Position numbers and translations under genes: made by a program. A stretch of DNA of 64,000 nt from an uncultured Enorma sp. (lineage in GTDB: Bacteria; Actinomycetota; Coriobacteriia; Coriobacteriales; Coriobacteriaceae), in contig CAJLVH010000001.1 in the NCBI GenBank assembly GCA_905210055.1, positions 1 through 64,000 on the forward strand, in the 5' to 3' direction. The number at the start of each line of letters is the position of its first letter. Position 1 is the stretch's first letter. Under the pieces are notes generated by a model. The model searched no databases. It saw only the letters and a list, made by a program, of their open reading frames with translations, and was not told the DNA's origin. Positions 59,409 through 64,000 of this stretch are shown piece by piece.

Positions 59409-60947
59409 TTACTTGGTGAGCTTGCCGAGGTAGTACACGTAGGTACCGGCCGAAGAGGGCAGGTAGCCCTCGATGCCCTTCGTGTACACGTCGTAGTTCA
59501 CGGTGTCGTACAGCGGCACGATTGGGCACTCGACCTGCATGTCGTTCAGGATCTCGACCACGAGGTCGTGGCGCTCCACGACGCTCGGGATGGCGTTCAT
59601 CTCGGCGATCTTGGCCTTGAGCTCATCGGAGATGGGGTAGTAGTACACCGAGGTGTCGCCGAGCAGCAGCTGGATGAAGCTGTCCGTGGCGAGCATGTCG
59701 GTGCCGAGCGCGTTGATGAACATCTGGAGCGTCTGGTCCATGAGCTTGGAGGACCAGGTGTTGACGTCGACGCTCTCGACCTCGACGTTGATGCCGATGG
59801 CGGCGAGGTCCTGCTGGATGCACTGGGCGCACTGCGCGCCGGCCTCGTCGCTCGCGGTGATGGTGTAGGTCTGGGAGAGGTCGGTCGAGGACTTAGCGAG
59901 CTCTTCCTTGGCGAGCTCGGGATCGTAGGCTTCGAAGGTCACGACGCCGTCGTAGTCCTCGCCGAGGAGTTTCTTGGCGAAGAACTGCGTCGCGGGCGTG
60001 GCAGCGCCGCCCGTCACGACGTCGACGATGTTCTGCGTGTTGATGGCGTGGAAGATGGCACTGCGGAAGGCCTGGTCGCCCACGAGTACGCCGAGCATCT
60101 GCTGGCCCCACGCCTCGAACTCGACGACGTTGAGGTTCGCGTCCTCGCGCGCGGTCTCGACGGCGGTCTCGGCCATCATGGAGACGCAGTTCACCTCGCC
60201 GTTCTGGAGGGCGACGAGCGAGGTCGAGGAGTCCACGGGCGCCTGGACGACGACCGTCTTGAAGGCGGGCGCGCCGCCCCAGTAGTCCTCGTTGGCCTTG
60301 AGGGTGACGGTGCGGGCCTCGTCGACGGACTCGAAGGTGTAGGCGCCGGAGCCGACGGGCGGCTGGGCGGCGTAGTCGTTCGCCTCAGGGTCATAGGAGC
60401 CGTTGGGGATGACGTAGATGGTCTCGGCGAGGATGTTCATCCACGAGGTGTCGTCGCGCACGACGCCGATCTCGACGGTCTTGTCGTCGACCTTGGTGAT
60501 GCCGGAGATGTAGTTGGACATGTAGGGGCCCTGCGAGGGGTCGGCGCTGAGCATTTCCCAGCTGTAGACGACGTCGTCGGCCGTGACGGGAGCGCCGTCG
60601 GAGAAGCTCGCGTCGCGGAGCGTGGCGGTGACGACGTTGCCGTTCTGCTCGCAGGTGTCGACGAGCATGGGCTGCACGTTGCCCTCGCCATCGAACATGA
60701 ACAGGTTGTCGAAGACGGAGTGCATGGTGACCTTGTCGACACCCGTGCCCATGATGGGGTCGAACGAGTCGTTGCTCGCGACCGAGATCATCGTGAACGT
60801 GTCGGTGAGCGCGATGCCGCCCGCGGCGTCACCCGATCCGCTGCCAGCGTTGCCGCCGCAACCGGCAAGGCCGCCCACGCCCAACATGGCGAGGATCGCG
60901 GCCGAGCCGCCCACGAACTGCCTGCGCGAGACCTGTGGAGTGCTCAT
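59409..60947 (-). CDS. oppA: Peptide-binding lipoprotein (SBP family 5), copy 1
   Basis: A 512-residue extracytoplasmic receptor of the OppA/DppA family. MSTPQVSRRQFVGG is a twin-arginine signal with lipobox LAGC, followed by a Gly/Ser linker. The SBP-5 fold shows FDNLFMFDGEGNVQPMLVDT, SDGAPVTADDVVYSWEML, DYWGGAPAFKTVVVQ and DLSQTYTITAS. ATG at 60947 has AAGGAACAGG upstream. It is 110 bp behind a close paralogue, so the transporter has two receptors, probably with different peptide preferences. Confidence 0.92.
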   Translation of the reverse strand: MSTPQVSRRQFVGGSAAILAMLGVGGLAGCGGNAGSGSGDAAGGIALTDTFTMISVASNDSFDPIMGTGVDKVTMHSVFDNLFMFDGEGNVQPMLVDTCEQNGNVVTATLRDASFSDGAPVTADDVVYSWEMLSADPSQGPYMSNYISGITKVDDKTVEIGVVRDDTSWMNILAETIYVIPNGSYDPEANDYAAQPPVGSGAYTFESVDEARTVTLKANEDYWGGAPAFKTVVVQAPVDSSTSLVALQNGEVNCVSMMAETAVETAREDANLNVVEFEAWGQQMLGVLVGDQAFRSAIFHAINTQNIVDVVTGGAATPATQFFAKKLLGEDYDGVVTFEAYDPELAKEELAKSSTDLSQTYTITASDEAGAQCAQCIQQDLAAIGINVEVESVDVNTWSSKLMDQTLQMFINALGTDMLATDSFIQLLLGDTSVYYYPISDELKAKIAEMNAIPSVVERHDLVVEILNDMQVECPIVPLYDTVNYDVYTKGIEGYLPSSAGTYVYYLGKLTK

Positions 60948-61057
60948 GATCCTGTTCCTTCCTTCCTGGGACGTCCGTCCCATATCTTCTGGGGTGCGAG
61001 CACACCCCGGTGTACCGTAGATACCCCGCCGGCCGCGATGCCTGCGGGGGCCGGCGG

Positions 61058-62608
61058 CTACTTCTGCTCGTTCGTGAAGTCGCCGAGGTAGTACGCGTAC
61101 GTCGCGCTCGAGGACGGCAGGACGCCGCCGAGCCCCTTGGTGTACACGTCGAAGTTGTTCTTGTCGTAGAGCGGCACGATGGGTGCCTCTTCCACCATGT
61201 CCTCCATGATCTCGATGACGAGCTCGCGGCGGTCGGCGATGCTCGGGATGGCGAGCATGTCGGCGACCTTCTGACGCAGCTCGTCGGAGACGGGGAAGTA
61301 ATAGAACGACCCCTCCGCGAGGAAGAGCTCCTCGAAGCTGTCGGGCGTGAGCATGTCGGTGCCGAACGCGCTCACGAACATCTGGGCGGTCTTGTCGATG
61401 AGCGCCTGCGAGAACGTGTTCATGTCGACGGCCGCCACCTCAGTGGTGATGCCGATCTGCGCGAGGTCCTCCTGGATGCACTGGGCGACGTCGGCCGCGT
61501 CGGGCGTGGTGATGGTGAACGTCTGCGTAAGGTCCATCTCGGTCTGGGCGATGTACTCCTTGGCAAGGTCGAGGTCGTACCCGGTGAACTCGACGCAGCC
61601 GGCGAGGTCGCCCATGACCTTCTTCGCGAACATGTCCTGCGCGGGCTCGCCCTCGCCCTCGTTGCAGATGTCGAGGATGCGCTGGCGGTCGATGGCGTGG
61701 AAGATGGCCTGGCGGAACGGCTGGTCGCCCACGCAGATGCCGAGCAGCTGCTGCGACCAGGAGGCGAAGGTGCTCACCTCGAGGTTCGGGTCCTCGCGCG
61801 CGGTGGACACCGCGGTGAGCGCGATCTGCGTCACGAGGTTCGCCTCGCCGTTCTGGAGCGCCACGAGCGCCGTGGAGCTATCCACGGGCGCCTGGACGTG
61901 CACGGTCTTGAACTCGGGCGCGCCGCCCCAGTAGTCCTCGTTGGCGGCGAGGGTGACGGTGCGCGCCTCGTCGACGGACTCGAGCGTGTAGGCGCCGGAA
62001 CCCGTGGGAGCAGAGGAGGAGTAGTCGTCCTCCGCGTCGTACGTCGCGGCCTCCATGATGTAGAGGTATTCGGTGATGACGTTCTTCCACAGCTCGTCGT
62101 CGCGCAGGGAATGCACGAGGACGGTCGTGTCGTCCACCTTCTCGATGCCGGAGATGTACGTGCGGATGTAGGGGCCATTCACCGGGTCGTTCTCGTAGAC
62201 GTCGAACGAGAACACGACGTCGTCGGCCGTGACGGGGTTGCCGTCGGTGAAGGCGACGTCGTCGCGGATCTTGATGGTGACGTCGAAGCCGTCCTGCTCG
62301 TAGCTCTCGGCCAGCATGGGCTGCATGTTGCCGTCGGCGTCGAACTGGAAGAGCGAGTCAAAGAGCGCGTGGAGCACGACCTTGTCGAAGCCTGCGGAGG
62401 CGTTCACCGGGGTGAAGGTCGCGTTGGTAATCATCGAGATGATGGTGAGCTCGTCGCCGAGCTCGATGCCGTAGGCGCCCGCAGAGCCGGCCGAGCCGCT
62501 GCCGCCGCCGTTGCCGCCGCAGCCGGCGAGCCCGCCCACGCCCATGAGGGCGAGGACCGCGGACGCACCGCCCACGAACTGCCTGCGCGAGACCTGTGGA
62601 GTTACCAT
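61058..62608 (-). CDS. oppA: Peptide-binding lipoprotein (SBP family 5), copy 2
   Basis: A 516-residue paralogue of the protein at 59409. The signal MVTPQVSRRQFVGG...GVGGLAGCGG is almost the same, and long stretches match (SVDEARTVTLAANEDYWGGA, VQAPVDSSTALVALQNGEAN), while the middle and the ligand region diverge. This indicates a tandem duplication. ATG at 62608 has GGAAAGGAACG upstream; an upstream ATG lies before that site. It lies 72 bp behind oppC. Confidence 0.92.
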   Translation of the reverse strand: MVTPQVSRRQFVGGASAVLALMGVGGLAGCGGNGGGSGSAGSAGAYGIELGDELTIISMITNATFTPVNASAGFDKVVLHALFDSLFQFDADGNMQPMLAESYEQDGFDVTIKIRDDVAFTDGNPVTADDVVFSFDVYENDPVNGPYIRTYISGIEKVDDTTVLVHSLRDDELWKNVITEYLYIMEAATYDAEDDYSSSAPTGSGAYTLESVDEARTVTLAANEDYWGGAPEFKTVHVQAPVDSSTALVALQNGEANLVTQIALTAVSTAREDPNLEVSTFASWSQQLLGICVGDQPFRQAIFHAIDRQRILDICNEGEGEPAQDMFAKKVMGDLAGCVEFTGYDLDLAKEYIAQTEMDLTQTFTITTPDAADVAQCIQEDLAQIGITTEVAAVDMNTFSQALIDKTAQMFVSAFGTDMLTPDSFEELFLAEGSFYYFPVSDELRQKVADMLAIPSIADRRELVIEIMEDMVEEAPIVPLYDKNNFDVYTKGLGGVLPSSSATYAYYLGDFTNEQK

Positions 62609-62680
62609 ATGTTCGTTCCTTTCCAAGAAGTGCCGCCCTGCCCGCGCGCGGCGCGCGCGACGTGCGGGCGTTGCCTGCGT

Positions 62681-63583
62681 CTATCGGCTATGCGGATCGA
62701 GCGAATCGGTGAGGCCGTCGCCCAGGAGGTTGAAGCACAGCGAGGTGATAAGCACCGCGATGCCGGGGAACACGATGAGATACGGCGCGGTGCGGATGAG
62801 CGGCAGCGCGTCGTTGATCATGGCGCCCCACTCGGGCGTGGGCGGCTGGATGCCCATGCCGAGGAAGCTCATGCTCGAGGCCGAGATGATGGAGCCCGAG
62901 ATGTTCATGAGCACGTTCACGAGGATGGGGCCGAATGCGTTCGGCAGCACGTGGCGCCAGATGATCTGCGGCGTGGTGACGCCCGCGGCGCGCGCGGCCT
63001 CGACGTATTCATTCTGCACGACGCCGATGACGATGGAGCGCACGATGCGCGCCGTGCCCGGCACGCTCGTCACCACGAGGGCGATGATGATGCCGTGCAT
63101 GCCGCGGCCGATGACCGCCACGAGGGCGAGCATGAGCAGAAGCGACGGGATGCACACGAGCGAGTCCATGATGCGCATGACCACGATGTCGAACGTGCCG
63201 CCCAGGTAGGCGCAGGCAGAGCCGATGGCCGTGCCGATGACGAGCGAGAGCGCCGCCGTGGTGAGGCCGAAGAACAGCGAGTAGCGCGCGCCGTAGATGG
63301 TGCGGGCGAACACGTCGCGTCCGAAGGAGTCCGTGCCGAACCAGTGCTCCGCCGAGGGCGGCTGCAGGCGTGCCGAGGCGGTGATGGCCGTGATCTGCTC
63401 CTCGCTGAAGATGAAGCCGGAGACGACGGCAGCGATGAGGATGAGAACGAGCACCACGAGCGCCACGACGGAGATCTTATGCCGCATGAACGCGTTGACG
63501 ACGTCGCGGGTCTGGCTGCCGCCCGTTTCGACGGCGGCCTTCACGAGCTTCTCCTCGCGCTTCTTGGATCGTTTCGTAACCAT
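62681..63583 (-). CDS. oppC: Oligopeptide ABC transporter permease OppC
   Basis: A 300-residue inner-membrane permease with six helices. It starts with a basic tail (VTKRSKKREEKLVKAA). HWFGTDSFGRDVFARTIYGA is the OppC signature, and the EAA loop is YVEAARAAGVTTPQIIWRHV, contacting OppD/OppF. Length is typical. It follows oppB by six bases, indicating coupling. Confidence 0.93.
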   Translation of the reverse strand: MVTKRSKKREEKLVKAAVETGGSQTRDVVNAFMRHKISVVALVVLVLILIAAVVSGFIFSEEQITAITASARLQPPSAEHWFGTDSFGRDVFARTIYGARYSLFFGLTTAALSLVIGTAIGSACAYLGGTFDIVVMRIMDSLVCIPSLLLMLALVAVIGRGMHGIIIALVVTSVPGTARIVRSIVIGVVQNEYVEAARAAGVTTPQIIWRHVLPNAFGPILVNVLMNISGSIISASSMSFLGMGIQPPTPEWGAMINDALPLIRTAPYLIVFPGIAVLITSLCFNLLGDGLTDSLDPHSR

Positions 63584-63589
63584 GCGTCA

Positions 63590-64000
63590 TCACGCCTTTT
63601 CAATGCTGTCGCGGAACTTGGGGTTGAGCAGGGCGTTCACCAAGTCGAGCACGAGCATGATGAGCATGTAGGTGAACGAGAGGAAGAGCGTCGCGCCCAG
63701 CACGATGGGCGTGTCCTTCATGTTGATGGCGTTCAGGATGGCGCTGCCGAAGCCCGGCAGGCCGAAGACCTGCTCGGCGATGATGGCTCCACCGAGAAGC
63801 CCTGCGAAGCTCATGCCGAGGTTCGTGAGCACGGGCATCATGGCGTTGCGGATGACGTGGATGAACACGATGCGATTCTCGCCCGCGCCCTTCGCCCGCG
63901 CCGTGCGCACGTAGTCCTGGTTGAACTCGTCGAGCATGGTGATGCGCACCATGCGCGCCACGTAGGCCGCGCTCGGCAGGGCGAGCGTGGCGACGGGCAG
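63590..64000 (-). CDS. oppB: Oligopeptide ABC transporter permease OppB, C-terminal part
   Basis: The last 136 residues of an inner-membrane permease; the gene continues past the right edge. Reading inward from the edge it starts LPVATLALPSAAYVARMVRI, followed by the EAA loop DYVRTARAKGAGENRIVFIHV and three helices (MSFAGLLGGAIIAEQVFGLP, LSFTYMLIMLVLDLVNALLN), all typical of OppB/DppB. It pairs with OppC to form the channel. Confidence 0.92.
   Translation of the reverse strand: MPVATLALPSAAYVARMVRITMLDEFNQDYVRTARAKGAGENRIVFIHVIRNAMMPVLTNLGMSFAGLLGGAIIAEQVFGLPGFGSAILNAINMKDTPIVLGATLFLSFTYMLIMLVLDLVNALLNPKFRDSIEKA

Overview
The window is high-GC, gene-dense bacterial chromosome. Gene content and style suggest an actinobacterium of the class Coriobacteriia, most like Collinsella and its gut relatives: many sugar and peptide transporters, lipoproteins with twin-arginine signals, strong GGAGG ribosome binding sites and a compact SRP RNA. 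The genus is an inference; no rRNA is present. There is no prophage, integrase, complete insertion sequence or CRISPR array. The non-coding space is instead crowded with several families of short palindromic repeats.

Left part (1-14.2 kb). A carbohydrate locus on the minus strand (Gfo/Idh/MocA oxidoreductase, TIM-barrel isomerase, start of a binding lipoprotein) faces a divergent LacI regulator. A pyridoxine-type kinase, a membrane protein and an ABC exporter follow. A second, larger minus-strand sugar locus (7.9-14.2 kb) has a GntR/UTRA regulator, a triose-phosphate-isomerase paralogue, a YjbQ protein, galactitol-type PTS IIB, IIC and IIA, and a class II aldolase. It looks like a complete import-isomerise-cleave module for an unknown sugar or polyol.

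Middle (14.2-32.5 kb). tRNA-Ser(UGA), an unusual TadA-glycerate kinase fusion, the SRP RNA with a clear promoter, a heterodimeric ABC exporter, a YtrA-type GntR/ABC operon with a visible operator, a flavodoxin, phosphofructokinase, an aminotransferase and DXS. A minus-strand operon then encodes a response regulator, an ABC ATPase, a previously hidden 26-residue membrane peptide, an ABC permease and a histidine kinase, arranged like a peptide-antibiotic sensing and immunity module.

32.5-49.2 kb. Purine salvage (xpt, xanthine permease), proC, an SPFH protein, bioY, serS, a small gene behind a LexA-like box, tRNA-Arg(ACG), a large unrecognised protein, tRNA-Ser(GCU), gluQRS, a frameshifted DUF2207 gene and purH.

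Right part (49.5-64 kb). An unknown 216-residue protein, a two-component pair whose kinase resembles BceS but has no ABC partner here, a universal stress protein, uppP, an M20 peptidase, an MFS carrier, and an oligopeptide ABC operon (oppB-C-A-A-D-F) with tandem substrate-binding lipoproteins. The operon runs off the right edge.

Across the window, a palindrome family with core ACCCCAGGGGT recurs at about ten places, often as facing pairs that can fold into 70-100 nt hairpins and sometimes supplying a stop codon or a -35 box. A second family with core GGGGACGGG includes one copy inserted in frame inside an ABC exporter gene.
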